Assembly (NCBI GenBank): GCA_004431415.1
Contig: QPMI01000560.1
Location: 62,001-126,000, forward strand
Direction: 5' to 3'
DNA length: 64,000 nt
Source of the DNA: Cyanophora paradoxa
Taxonomy: Eukaryota > Glaucocystophyceae > Cyanophorales > Cyanophoraceae
In this document: piece after piece, positions 1 through 10,764 of the stretch
How the letters are laid out: each line of letters opens with the position of its first letter
How positions within the stretch are numbered: position 1 is the stretch's first letter
Program-made: the position numbers and the translations under genes
The notes under the pieces: model-generated
Told to the model about the DNA's origin: nothing
Seen by the model: the letters and a program-made list of their open reading frames with translations, nothing else
Databases searched by the model: none

Positions 1-30
1 CCAGATGTCGTTGGTCGTGTCTGAAATGCA
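1..30. repeat. Direct repeat, copy 1 (partner at 1089-1118)
   Basis: These 30 bases recur at 1089-1118 with one mismatch (ccagat[g/a]tcgttggtcg core). No gene is recognisable around either copy. The pair may flank a duplicated or inserted 1 kb segment, or may be two members of a dispersed family. Confidence 0.7.
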
Positions 31-1230
31 CGCAGGCTTGAGCTCGAGGTGCGTGGCAGTACGTGCGCACCCTCGTTCTCGGGCGCTTCGGCTTCTCTAG
101 CGGCCTTCAAGATCTCTACAATGTTGTCGCGGTTCGCGGGGCCTGCGGGCGATGCAGGTGAGCGCAAGAAGGACGACCGTGGAACTCGCGCGCACCCGGA
201 ATGTCCGGAATCGCGCGCTCGGTCGTCGGGGCGCGCTCGGTCGGGATGGCGCGTTCAGGCGCCTCCCCGCTCCAACGCGGCACGCCCGCCGCGAAGAATC
301 CGATGCCGCGAGAACCGGCGACGCTGGAGCGCGCGGAGCAGAAGGCAGCACGAAGCATCTTGAGCAGAGCAGCGGCGACGAGTGCACCCGCGATGCGTTG
401 CGCAGCTCCTTCCCCGACAGAGGCCGCGCTCAGGTACGCGCATGCGCAGCGCGCGCGCACGCGATCGAGCTTGTTTAAATTCAAGCTTGCCTCTTTTTAA
501 AGCTTCGGGCGCTCGCGGTCGAGCGCCGACGTCGCGCGCGCAGGGGTTCCGTATGGATCTACACGCGCCCCGCTCTGGCAGGCCACCCAATCCCTCTGTG
601 CGCTCTTCGGCGAGCAGCACTCACATTGGGCACCAGTGCGCTACCTTCGATTTCGATTTCGATTTCGTATGTTTTCTATAATTAATTTGATTTCGCGCGC
701 GCGGCGTCGCGCAGGCGATCCGCACGGATTGCGATGGCCCCAGTACCCCAGCTTCGATCCGACGCGGCGCGATGCGGCTCCACCTTACGCACCTTCGGGA
801 GCGGGGGAGGCCCGGTACCGGTCTCCCGGTCCGGGGCTCGTTGGGGTTCCGGCCCCCTCGGGCAGCATTCCTCTCCCTTAGGGCCAGTCCGTGGCGGGAA
901 CGGGCGAGCCTCCGGGCACGGCCCGCACCTTTGATCCTATGATCTTAAGCCCGTAGGGTAAGTAGACCTAGGGTTTCGATCTCGAGCTTCGGTATTCGAT
1001 TTCGATTTTCGACGTCACTTGCCTATCTGACCGAGCCCATGGATTCGACCGGCGGCCCACTGCTAGCCAGACAGCTACCAGGGCTAGTCCAGATATCGTT
1101 GGTCGTGTCTGAAATGCAGACGAGAAGAGGGAGAAGAGAAGCGAGGCCTAGGGGGGAGAGAATCCGGGGATTCAAGCGGCGAGGGAGATCTAGAGGGAGA
1201 GGCGATGAGACGGGAGGGGGGAGTCATAGT
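31..1230. other. Spacer without a recognisable gene
   Basis: I see no coding segment with family resemblance on either strand; open frames here are arginine-rich GC artefacts. It holds a short GATTTC hexanucleotide run near 646-668, related AT-richer GATTTCGATTTTCG text near 990-1014, and the second copy of the 30-base direct repeat at 1089-1118. Confidence 0.5.
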
Positions 1231-2375
1231 CTAAGAGCAGTGCGCCTGCACGAAGGACGCAATGCGCTGGAGGACCGCCGCGTCGGCGTCCTCCTGTGTG
1301 GTCCCGCGCGCCTTGAGCTCCCGCTTGCTGACGACGAGGGAGTGGTCGCCCTGCTCGACCGCGAGCACCTCCGCCGGCACGCCCCGCCCCCTCATCTTCT
1401 CCACCGCCTCCCGCAGCTTCTCCATCGGCGACATCGCGTCCCGCGTCCCTGCAGGCCAAGACCTCAGAAGCAGGGGCTGGGCGGGGGCCGAGCGTGGGCG
1501 GGAGGGGCAAGAGGGGGAGGGGAAAGGGCGGGGTAGATAGGGTAGGCGGGAAGAAGTGCGGACCCTGGACGAAAAGAGTTGGGTGCTGGACGCTCTGCAG
1601 TACCTCGTCCCGAAGCTTCCCATTCGCGCCCTAGCAGGGAGGCCGTCTGAGCCGCGTTCGGCTAGTGCGGGGTTCAACGCATGTGGCTCACTTTGAGGGG
1701 GTAGCCCAGCGCGATGACGCAGCGAACGCGCTGCCGAAGGTGCCCCTCCAGCTCGGCAGAGAGGTGGCAGCTGGCGCGGGACCCCATCGACTTGCCGATA
1801 AGGACTATGCCGCCAGGTGACGCATTCGCGACCCGCTCCAGCTCCTCCCTGCTCGAGGGAGTTTAGCGAGCGGTGGCCGCTGTTGATCACGTTGAGAGCT
1901 CGAGGGCGCGCGCTGACCTGTGCTGCTGGACGAGCTTTGGCATCGGAGCGGGCGCGCCGCGCTTGCCCCCGGCAAGGTAATGGTAGTCGAACGCGTGCAC
2001 GGAGCCGAGTGTTTCCAAGCGCCGCTTCCACTTCAGCATCCATTCGGAACTTGAATTCGCTCCAGCGCCGTGCGCGAAGACGAAAGCGACGGTCCGGGCG
2101 AGCTGAGCGGAACTTGCGCTGCCATCTGCTGCGCCTGCGCTTGCGTTCGAATCCTCTGTTGCAGGCTGGCTGCTGCAGCTCTCGTCATGGGCGCTCAACG
2201 AGCGCTTCCGCTTCCTCCCCCCTCCACTCTCCGCTGCTGCAGGACGGTCGAGAGCCGCCTGCTCTGGCTTCCTACGACCGCGCGCTTTGCCCGACGCCGT
2301 GGCGGCGCGCTCTGGCCACTCCTCGTCGGCTTTGGCGGCAGCCCGCCTCCGCTTGCCGCGCCCCAGCTTCGATCG
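1231..2375 (-). CDS. TEX30/KANSL3-like alpha/beta hydrolase
   Basis: Four exons join in frame: about 2198-1918 (open upstream to 2375), 1848-1692, 1630-1564 and 1448-1231. The product carries a beta-strand leading into FAHGAGA, the nucleophile elbow GKSMGSR (Ser of GxSxG type), then GYPLKGANGKLRDEVL and TLFVQGTRD, and a C-terminal segment with DHSL (acid/His region). This order is typical of the TEX30/dienelactone-hydrolase-like family, whose substrate is not established. Oddity: the first exon has no ATG before the HGAGA strand, and the minus strand lacks any ATG from 2189 to about 2650. The open frame upstream (2198-2375) is lysine/arginine-rich (GKRRR, GRKRKRS) and could encode a nuclear-targeting N-terminus. 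The start may lie in an unseen upstream exon, use a non-AUG codon, or be affected by an assembly error. It faces DPH4 head to head. Confidence 0.8.
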
Positions 2376-2566
2376 CTATTCGATTCGCTGGTCTGGTAGC
2401 TATAGTGAGATGCCGCGGGACGCTTAGCTAAAGAAGTTTCGCGCCGGCAGTCGGGTACAGGATCGTTCAACCTCTAGCACCGGAGGCCACAGCAACGTGG
2501 CTAAGCGAGCGATTCTCTCTATCGCTTTAGCTACCAGGTTTCCGCCGGGCGCGCTTGAGTAGTGCG

Positions 2567-3131
2567 ATGCTTGACCACTACGGCGCGCTCGGCGTTGCCC
2601 GGCGGGTCAGCGCGGCGGAGATCCGATCGGCGTATCAGCAGAAGGTCCTGCAATTGCATCCGGACAAGCAGGCCAGCGGGAGCGGCGGCGTCGAGGCGAC
2701 TGATCGCGACTCGATGGCGTTCGTCGAAGTGCAGCGCGCGTGGGAGACGCTGCGCGATCCGGAGGCTCGCAAGGCCTATGATGAAGCGCTTGCGGGTGCT
2801 TGAGGCCCCGCGCACCGCCCGCAGCTAAGGGTTTTCGCCCCGCGGCTGATATCGATGTTCGATTCCTGCGGCCGCAGCTGCGGAAGCGGCCGAGCAGATT
2901 ACCATTGCGGACGAGCTGCAGCTAAGTGATATGGATCGAACGACAAACGAAGACGGTTCCACCGCCTTCTTGCACCCTTGCAGATGTGGCGAGGCGTACG
3001 TCGCGGCGGCAGCGGAGCTCGCCGCGGGCCCGGGCGAGGTTCTGGTGGCGTGCTCGGGCTGCTCCTTCCACGTGCGCATCACTATCAGCAAGGAGGACGT
3101 CGAGCTGCTTCAACGGGAGCTTCGCACGTGA
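2567..3131 (+). CDS. DPH4: Diphthamide biosynthesis J-protein DPH4 (DNAJC24-like)
   Basis: Two exons (2567-2795, 2878-3131) give 160 residues. Residues 1-75 are a J-domain with the diagnostic HPD motif (LHPDKQ). The C-terminal half is a CSL-type zinc finger: LHPCRCG, then about 20 residues, then CSGC. J-domain plus CSL zinc finger defines DPH4/DNAJC24, which helps deliver electrons or iron to the DPH1-DPH2 radical enzyme in diphthamide synthesis on elongation factor 2. The ATG at 2567 (MLDHYGALGV) puts the J-domain at the very N-terminus, as is usual. The intron ends in GCGGCCGCAG and splices in phase 1. Length agrees with the family (about 150-180). Confidence 0.92.
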
Positions 3132-3506
3132 ACCTACCACTGCCTAACCATGCGCCGGCACCTGGGGCCCATGCCCCTTCTCGCACTGCACGGGCTACAT
3201 GTACAGCCTTCTGCGGTGCGTCTCCTGGTCCGTCTTGTCGCCCGACCGACCTGATTGGCCGCCCTCGTGGCAGGGGCGCACGGTCTAGATCTCAGGCAGC
3301 AGCTCTGGCAGCGCGAGCGGCTGTACTACGGTAGCTGTCCAGCAGGCGTGCGACAGTGCGCTCTGGCGGATGACCATGCGGGCATTCCGCCGCTGCACGC
3401 CTCGGAGCTCAATCGCCGAGACTCGAAGCAGCCTCGGAGCACTGGCTTGCGCGGCACAAGCAGCACCGCCGCCAGGCCGATTCGCCCCCCGGCGTATGCA
3501 ATTCGA
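3132..3506. other. Convergent 3' spacer
   Basis: About 375 bases lie between the tail-to-tail ends of DPH4 and the GLTP gene. Open frames exist but show no family resemblance or codon pattern, so it is probably 3' UTR of both genes. Confidence 0.5.
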
Positions 3507-4603
3507 CTATGCACTCTGTACTCTCAATCTACAGAACACTCTCGTCGCACTCGAGCCCGTGTGACTGCACGTGGACGGCGCCTTGAGCGAGGGGCGTGGC
3601 CGCTGCGGGCGCGGGCGCGGGGGCCGGCGGCGCACCCGGTAGAAGTGTTCGATGCCGGCGATGAGTGACCTGAAGGGGACCAGGAACTCCGCTGCCGCGC
3701 GTGCGAGTCAGAGGAGCGCCGCACGCCCGGCCTCGGGGGCGCATCGGAGGGGGCCACGCGGACCGATGTCCTGCAGCACGGCGCGCTCGTCGCTGCCGAG
3801 CGCCCCGAGGAACTTCTCCCGCGAGGTCAGGGCCTTCATCGCCAGCTGGAGGGAAAGAGATGTAAGCGGACGCGCCAGAACGCGGGCCCCGCGCGCGCGT
3901 GCACAGAGACGGTGGTGCGGACGACGCCCCCGTGGAAGCGGGCGAGGGTCCGGTCGTAGGCGTGCGAGGCGGAGTGCCTTAGCTTCTCGTTCCTCGTCCG
4001 CACGCCCTCCAAAAACACGTAGATGAAGTCGAACGCCCTGCGCAACGCGTCGGACGGGGAGGGGGGGGGTCTGGGGTGGTCCACGGGCGCCGCCCCGACC
4101 TCCGGAGCCACAGCACGCTCGAGACGCCCCCATTATGTGCTGCAGAGCGTTAGCTGGAAAGCGCGCCCCCGAAAAGGTTCCCAAAGCACGCACGCGGCCC
4201 GCCCGGCAACCTTGTTTCGTGCGCCAAGAGCTGCCACAAGTCCCTAGAGCCGGCGAGCCCGGACTGAGTATGCGCGTTCTGAAGCTTCTGCATGTTGCCC
4301 CTGATGTCGTTCTTCGCGATGGAAAGCACGCTGAAGCCGAGGGCATCTGTGCGATTATCCGGACGGCGACAGGACTCAGTCAAGCGCTGGCTAAAGCGCT
4401 TTCGCGCAGTGGCGCGCACCAAAGATGGGAAGAAGAGACTCGGTAGCAGCTAGAAAATGTTGGATGTCGACGTGCGCGGCGCTTGGATCCCTGAAGACCG
4501 CCCACCGCGCCTTTGCCACTTCAATGACCCCGCTCGGTACGTGCATTGACGAGTGCGTTGAAGAATGCGAAGAGTCCGTTCCGGAATGCTGCGACGATGA
4601 CAT
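3507..4603 (-). CDS. GLTP: Glycolipid transfer protein (GLTP/ACD11 family)
   Basis: Six exons keep frame throughout: 4603-4420, 4346-4194, 4139-4100, 4037-3905, 3845-3764 and 3691-3507 (258 residues). The fold signatures appear in order: LLPIFDALGFSVLSIAKND, then DIRGNMQKLQ, then GVSSVLWLRR, AFDFIYVFLEGV, AYDRTLARFHGGVVRTTVS and LAMKALTSREKFLGAL. In the family the D and N of DIxxN, the W of LWLxR and the His of xxHxW/GxxR contact the sphingolipid headgroup. All these positions are occupied, although the usual HGW is HGG here. GLTPs move glycosphingolipids or ceramide-1-phosphate between membranes in the cytosol. The N-terminus (MSSSQHSGTDSSHSSTHSS) is a Ser/His-rich disordered extension. The last about 35 residues are low-complexity and the exact stop is less certain. 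Introns 1 and 2 begin GTGCGC and GTGCGT. Confidence 0.88.
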
Positions 4604-4966
4604 AGCTGCAGGCCGGGAGCGTCCCGCGCGCTGTGAATATATGCTGGCCGAGCGGCTGCTACTCCGGGCGCAGTTCAAGAGGTGGCGAGCTACGCGCTCA
4701 AATGTGCTTGCGGCTTGTAGACCGGCGGCGCGGCGATGCTGCACTCGGAGGCGCGGGGTTCGACGGAACTGGGTCTCCCCGGCAGACGGACCACCTGGAG
4801 CTGAGTTGGACGTCTATTTCTAACAGGAATGTTGAAGAAGACTTGGGATGCGCGCGGCCGGCGGTTTGACGGGGGGTTCGAGCTCAGCGTGGGTACGAGG
4901 TTCGAGCGCCGGCCAAATAACTGGCCAGCGCGTACGTTAGCCAGCGCCAGCATCGACCGGCACAGC
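4604..4966. promoter_or_regulatory. Divergent spacer between GLTP and STN-type kinase
   Basis: 363 bases separate the two start codons on opposite strands. A shared promoter region is likely from position alone; I identify no specific element. Confidence 0.35.
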
Positions 4967-6832
4967 ATGGAGCCCGCGTTCTCAGCTGCAGCTGTAGCTG
5001 TCGCCGCGCCGACCGGCGCTGGCCGTTTCACAGTTGCGGGCAATGCGAACACCCACAGCTCCCGCCCTCGAGGGACGGGCAGCCGCGCTCGCAAGCTTCC
5101 TGTTAACTCTTTCTTCGGCGGTGGCAGCATGGGGGTGCGCAGCCCGCTTAGCCGTCTCGCGCCGTTTGAGCCTCGCACACATTGTTGGTCCGGTCTGAAT
5201 GCGCCCCGCCAGCCGCGTCGCTCTCGCTTCTGGATGTCAGTTCCGGTGGGGAGCGTTGACAAGGCCGCGGCCAAGCCCGCTGAGGCGCCTCTGGCCAGGT
5301 AAGCCACTTGAACTCCACTGAGCGTCCTGCGCCGTCCGAGCGAGCCGCAGGTACCTCGAGGACGACAGCCCGGCCGCTAAATCGGGGGAGCCGCAGCAGC
5401 TCACGTTCTCGCACGCGAATCTGGGCGTGTACCGGGACCAGCCGTTCGGCGAGGGCTCGTTCGGCAGCGTGTATCCCGCCCGCATCGAGCGGGGCATCGG
5501 CGCCGGGCGGCGCGTCATCGTGAAGGAGAGCAACACAGACGAGTTCGCCATCTACTTCGGGCAGGTCGAGGTGCGGGCCGCCGCGCCCCACCCTGCGGGC
5601 CGCCGCGCCCCACCCTGCGGGCCGCCGCGCCCCACCCTGCGGGCCGCCGCGCCCCGCCCTGGGGGCCGCCGGCTGACTAGCACTGGCGGGCAGCGGTACA
5701 TGAATGAGAAGCTGTGGCCGGAGTGCAAGGATCACATCGCGGCGTTCATGGGCTCCTACGCGCTGCCGTCGGGGGCGCTGGGGCTGGTGTGGGACACGGA
5801 GGGGACGCAGACGCTCTCGGACGTGCTGAACAAGCAGAACTGGCTCGACGAGCTCGAGGCGGCCTTCTACGGCCGCTCCTTCGGCTTCGACGCTGTGCGC
5901 CCCTCGCCCCTCGCCCCTCGCCCCTCGCCGAGTCCGCGGCGGCTGAGCGCGGGGCCGGCAGCCGCTGGAGCGGCACCGGCGGGTGGTGCGGGACATCGCG
6001 CGGCAGCTCCTCGAGGCGCTCGCCGCGCTGCACGAGCGCAGCATCGTCCACCGCGACATCAAGCCCGAGAACATCCTCCTCGTCGGCGGCGGCCGCCTCA
6101 AGCTCATCGACCTGTCCGCCCCGCCGCCCCCGCCCCCGCCGGCGCCGAGCGCCCGGCGCGAGCGGCAGGGCGCAGCGGGTGCAGCGTGGAGACCTCGACG
6201 GGCTTCGGCTTCGCCAAGAACTGGGGCGCCGGCGACCTGCGGTCCGCTCCGCCGCGCCGCCCCGGGCGCCGCCCGTCTTGTTGACGCCGCGCGCAGGTAC
6301 CTCCCCCCGGAGCGCCTAGTGAACCGCTACGTTTTCCCGGACCGCTTCGACCTCTACTCCGCCGCCATCGTCCTCCTCCAGGTCCCCGGCTCGAATCCGC
6401 TCGGGTCCAATCGCACATTCGGATCGCCGGCCGGCAGGTGACGCTGCCGGCGCTGCGGGACGACGTGGCGCTGGCGGCGGCGACGGAGCGGCTGCGGCGG
6501 GCGAACTTCAACCTGGAGGAGTGGATCAAGGGCCAGGGGAACGTTCGCCCCGGGGCGGACCAGTACGAGCTGGACGGCCTGGCGCTCCTCTTCGACGACG
6601 AGCGCGCCCTCTTCAACCTCGTCAAGCCCATGCTCGCCCGCCTGCCCCTCCAGCGGCCCTCCGCCCGCGCCTGCCTCACCGACACACGGTCCCCCCGCCC
6701 CCGCCCCTCCCCTCTTTCGCAGCCGGCCTCACGCGGGCGGGGGGCGGCAGGTTCCTGGCGGGGCCCGAGGCGGAGGCGGCCGCCTCCTCCAAGTCGCCCC
6801 TCGCCAGCCTCGGCAAGCTCTTCTCCCGCTGA
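4967..6832 (+). CDS. Plastid STN7/STN8 (Stt7)-like protein kinase
   Basis: Eight exons fit in phase: 4967-5298, 5351-5570, 5694-5894, 5962-6113, 6176-6241, 6297-6381, 6438-6688 and 6751-6832. The first about 110 residues (MEPAFSAAAVAVAAPTGAGR...) look like a plastid transit peptide with Phe-5 and no signal peptide. Kinase features follow in order: glycine loop FGEGSFGSVY, VIVK lysine, MNEKLW...LVWDTEGTQTLSDVL, catalytic HRDIKPEN, DLG, LPPERL, and FPDRFDLYSAAIVLLQ. The block after DLG matches the STN7/STN8 family closely (PDRFDxYSxxxxxLQ; LRRANFNLEEW; C-terminal helix with ARLPLQRPSARACL). STN7/Stt7 phosphorylate antenna proteins during state transitions and STN8 phosphorylates PSII core. I see no clear transmembrane helix and only one Cys before the kinase domain, unlike Stt7 with its two lumenal cysteines. 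The substrate is therefore open. It is divergent from GLTP. Confidence 0.85.
5573..5660 (+). repeat. Intronic tandem repeat, 4 x 22 bp
   Basis: Four head-to-tail copies of a 22-base unit (gcgggccgccgcgccccacc + ct) fill most of the second intron of the STN-type kinase gene. The fourth copy has one change. The branch-like ctgactagc follows downstream, before the acceptor at 5691-5693. Confidence 0.9.
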
Positions 6833-7262
6833 ATGGACCCCGCCCCCTCTACTCTTGAGCGCCCCATCGGCCTCCAGTCACAGTGTACGATTCCGATTTT
6901 GGCCGCCGCGCCTCTCCGACCCGCTTCCGGATCGAGAGCGCGGCGAGCTCCCAATTTTCCTTGGCATAATACTTTCCTCCTCACTGAGAGTCATCTTCTT
7001 CTTATCAAGTACTCTTGTAATTTTTGTACATGTACGACGTGGAATAGGTACTGTAGTTCGGGATTCCGTAAGCTAGGTCTATTGATGATGTTCAGTGCGC
7101 TTCTGCCACATTTTTGAAAACGTAACGGGGAAAAAGCAAAAGGCGAATGCGAGACACTAGAATCAAATCGGGCTGCCGTAGTACATCATGATCAAATATA
7201 CGTAAAGAAGAGGGGGCTTCTCGGCGAGCCCGGGGGCGGGGCGGGACCAGGCCGGGGCGCCT
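6833..7262. other. Convergent 3' spacer
   Basis: 430 bases lie between tail-to-tail genes. The stretch 6960-7160 is conspicuously AT-richer than its surroundings (cttatcaagtactcttgtaa and similar), as expected for 3' UTR and polyadenylation signals. No gene seen. Confidence 0.5.
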
Positions 7263-10200
7263 TCAGACGACGCGGACGGGCGAGCCGGGCTCGGCGGCCG
7301 GGGAGCGCCCACCGGGCCCGCCCTGGGCGGCCCAGTCCCGCAGCCGTTCCGGCTGGGCGAGGGGCGAGTGGAGCAGGCCGGACTGCGGCGTGCGCGCTCC
7401 GGAGTGCGACTGGGGCGTCCGCGGCCCGTCATGCCCGGGCTCCGGGTCCGGGCCCGCCGCGGGGGCTGCGCCGGGCGCGCGGGGGCAGCAGGGGCGGCTC
7501 CTGCGGGCGGAAGATGGCGGAGGGGGAGGAGAGCGGGCTCGGGCGCGCCCGGGAGCTCTCGAGCTCGGCGGCGAGGGCGCGCAGGGTCCCGATGGAGCTC
7601 CGGCCCCGCGCCTCCTGCCCGTCCGCCGACCCCCGCCGCCGCTCCCGATCCGCCGGCGAGGGCCCCGCCCCGCCCGCCCCCGACGCCGCCCCGGCGCCCC
7701 GCGGGCTCCTCAGCGGCGGCAACGCCTCCTGCGGGGGGAGGAAGGGAGGCCCCAGCGGGGAGCCTCGCCGGCCGCGGACGGGGCGAGCGGGGCGCTGATG
7801 GAGGCGCGGGCGGCGAGGGCGGGGCCGGCCCGCGGGGCGACTCGACGGCGCCCATGGTGGCGCGGGTGGCGAGCCCCGCCGGGGGCAGCGGAAGCGGGGC
7901 CACCACCACCTGCTGCTGCTGCTGCGGGGCCCCCGCCTGCCCCAGCGGGGCCCCCGCGGCCATTGCCATCGCCTGGAGCATCGCGAGGTGGTGCGCCGCG
8001 GAGGAGGAGGAGGAGGAGGGCGGCTCGCGGGGGCCCGACCCGGCGCCGGGCGGGGAGACGGGGACGAAGGCGGAGGAGGGCGGGGCGGGGGCCTGGGCGG
8101 CGGGGCCGGGGCCCTCGGCGGCGAGGGAGACGACGGCGCGGTGAAGGCGACCGTTCTCCTCGATGGTCGACTGCAGCCGCTCCTCCAGCAGCCGCATCTT
8201 CGCGAAGTAGTCCTCCAGCAGCGCCGCGCCCCCCGCCGGCCCCACCTCCCCCGCACCCGCCCCGCCCCCGCCGGCGCCGGCGCCGGACGAGGAGGCCGGG
8301 TTTGGCTTCAGGGGCGACATCGGCTGCGAGTGCGGTGCCGGCTGCGGCTGGTACGACGGGGAGTACTGCGGCGAGGCCTGCTGCTGCGGCTGTTGCTGTT
8401 GTTGTTGCTGCTGCGGCTGCTGCTGCTGCCTGCTGCCGCCGCTCTGGTAGAGCTGCTGCTGGAGGAGGTTCAGCGCGAGGGCGCTCTGCGGCGGCTTCGC
8501 GCCCGGCGGCTGCTGCAGCGGCGGCAGCAGGGGCGCGATCGCCGCCGTCGGACTCTGCTGCCGCGAGGACGGCTGCGCGAGGGGCGCGGCGCTGTACGCC
8601 CCCGGCGCCGGCACGGAGACGGCGTTGCCGCGCGGGCCCGCCGAGGCGGCCCGCGGCTGCGCCTCGCCCGGGCCCGACGCCCGCTGCTCCGTCGTCGTTG
8701 GCGCGGCGGCCGCAGGCGGCGGCGGCGGCGGCGGTGGCGGGCGGCGTCGACGCGGGAGAAGGCGCTGCCGGGGGGCCGCGTCTCCTCCTGCGGCGCCCCC
8801 TGCTGCTGATGCGCGCCGGGCTGGGCGCCGGCCCGGAGCTGGGCCGGGGCCGGGGCTGGGGCGTGCCGGCCCGGCGGCGGCGGCCTCCGCCGGGGCGTCG
8901 AGGACGCGGTCCGAGGGCCGCTCATCGTCCAGCTGGCGGCTCGAGTTTGAGCGCTGCGCCCCAGCCGGCGCTCAGCGGGCGGGACGGGGCCGCCTGCGGG
9001 GAGGCGGCGCGCGGGCGCACCCGGGAGAGGCGCTCCATGAGGGCCGCCGCTCGCCTGCAGCTCGTCCGCCTGCCGCCGCGTTAGCCACGCGCTGCGCGAC
9101 CGGCAGCGGGCGGGCGGGGGGGGGGGGGGGGGGGGGCGCACGGTGTGGTCGGGGACGGGGCCGGGGGCGACGCCGCCGGGGCTGCCGGGCGCCGGGAGGA
9201 GGGAGGCGCGCTCGCGCACGAGGGCGTCGCGCTCGGCCATCACGCGGTTCCGGTCCATCGCCGCCCGGTCCCGCTCCTCCGCCACCCGCTGCACCTCCGC
9301 CGCCAGCGCCTCGCGCTCCGCCGCCGCCTGCCGCACCGCCTCCTGCGCCCGCCGCATGTTCTCCATCGCCCGCTGCATCTGCGCCACCGCCAGGTCCTTC
9401 TCCAGGCTCAGCCGCGCTGCGCCGCGCCGCCCCGGCGTCAGAGCTCGAGCTGCAGGAAGCGAGGAGGAAGAGGGGCGCACCGGCGTCGGTGACGAGGCGG
9501 TCGCGCTCGTCGGAGACGCCGCCGCGGGCGGAGGCCATGCCTCGCATCGCCGCCTCGGCCTGCTCGCGCTCGCGCCGCAGCGCCCCGCACTCGGCCTGCA
9601 GCAGCTCCATCGCCTCCTCGGCCGCCGCGCAGCGCTGCTCCAGCGCCAGCCGCTCCGCGGCGAGCGCGTCGCGCTCCCCCTCGAGGCCGCCGAGGCGCTT
9701 GCGGGCCGCCTTGGCGTTCTGCTCGGCGTTCCACTCGGCGTCGGCGAGGCGGCAGCGGAGGACGGCGACCTCCTCCCGCGCCAGCGCCGCCGCCATCTCG
9801 CCGTCGGCGACCCGCCGCTGCAGCTGGCTCACCTCCCGCTGCGCCCGCCGCAGCTCTTCCACCGCCCGCTGCCGCTCCTCGTTCGCCCGCCGCTTCTGCC
9901 GCTCGCACTGCGCGCGGGCGCAGCCGCCGCCGCCGCCCTGCGCGGCGTCGCCCTCGAGGGACTTGGTGCGCTCGATGTCCATCTGCGACTTGATGACGAA
10001 GAGGCGCGACTCGTAGCGGTTCTCGATCGCCGACACGATCGGCGACGAGGTCCCCGGCAGGCTCGTCACCAGGCACTGGACCGCCGGCCCGTCTGCCCCC
10101 CGCCCCGCGCCCCGTCAGCCCCGAGCGAGGCGCTCGCCCGCGAGCGGGGCCCGCGCGTGCGCACCAACGCCGGACTCCCGGAGGAAGGCTGGGCGGCGGC

Positions 10201-10764
10201 GAAGTCAGAAAGGGTGGCGGGGAGGCGAGCGGCAATGCCCGTTACCTTCGATGAAGTTTTCTTCGGCAGCCTTGAACTCCAGGAAGCTCGGCGCATCGCC
10301 CAGCTGCGCAGCCACATCAACAATCATCACCTCCGACTCTCTCCACCGGCCACGTACCTTCTTTTCGACCTGTACTCTCCATAGTTCTCGGAAGATTACG
10401 TCGAAAGGCTGCGGAGCGGGATCAGCAGGGCGATGCGCTCTTACAATGCGAGTGTAGGTGTCCGCTGGTGTACTAGCGCTGGGTGGAACCGGCACGGCGG
10501 CCAGGAAAGAGCAAGTCTGACCTGTTTTGGAGTGCGGGAGCAGGACAGGTCGGCACGAGCCTGCTCCCAGAGCTGCTGGCGTGTCGGCACAAGCGGGCGT
10601 GGCGGCGGCGCGGCGGCGCGGCCGACCTTGCGAAACTCGAAGGGCATCTCTTTGGTGCTCTCGAGAAAAAGCTTCGCATGCTCTAGGAGAACTTCGCCTT
10701 GATCTCTCCACTTCACAGAGGTGTCCAGCTTTTCACGCGAGCTCGAAGAACGAGCTCGCGGCAA
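7263..10764 (-). CDS. Long coiled-coil, poly-Gln protein (unrecognised)
   Basis: A multi-exon gene whose 5' end is unresolved (the first ATG may lie near 10916). Early exons encode EKLDTSVKWRDQGEVLLEHA, QLWEQARADLSCSR, PFDVIFRELWRVQVEKK, LGDAPSFLEFKAAEENFIE and VSAIENRYESRLFVIKSQMD. The segment from about 10000 to 9190 is a long charged coiled coil (ERQKRRANEERQRAVEEL, EKDLAVAQMQRAMENMRRAQ). After a proline-rich linker comes a Gln/Pro-rich stretch (SRQQQQPQQQQQQQQPQQQ, near 8380-8450). Next is a shorter coiled coil (LEDYFAKMRLLEERLQS), then low-complexity sequence, and a plausible C-terminus TPQSHSGARTPQSGLLHSPL ending at 7263. Architecture suggests a cytoskeletal or centrosomal scaffold, but I do not recognise the family. 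Exon joins in the 3' half are uncertain because all frames are open. Confidence 0.6.
9116..9136 (+). repeat. 21-base G homopolymer
   Basis: An uninterrupted run of 21 G on the plus strand (C on the coding strand) lies in an intron of the coiled-coil gene, just downstream of a proline-rich exon. Such a run can form G-quadruplex and is prone to length error in assembly. Confidence 0.9.

Noticed and set aside
3-1000. Several overlapping Arg/Ala-rich open frames on both strands
   Set aside because: At this GC content stops are rare in all frames. These have no family resemblance, no splice logic and low-complexity composition.
2195-2470. Minus-strand open frame upstream of the TEX30-like gene as its first exon
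   Set aside because: It begins with TTG, ends in a stop, and lies in a different frame from the hydrolase; I could not join it in phase.
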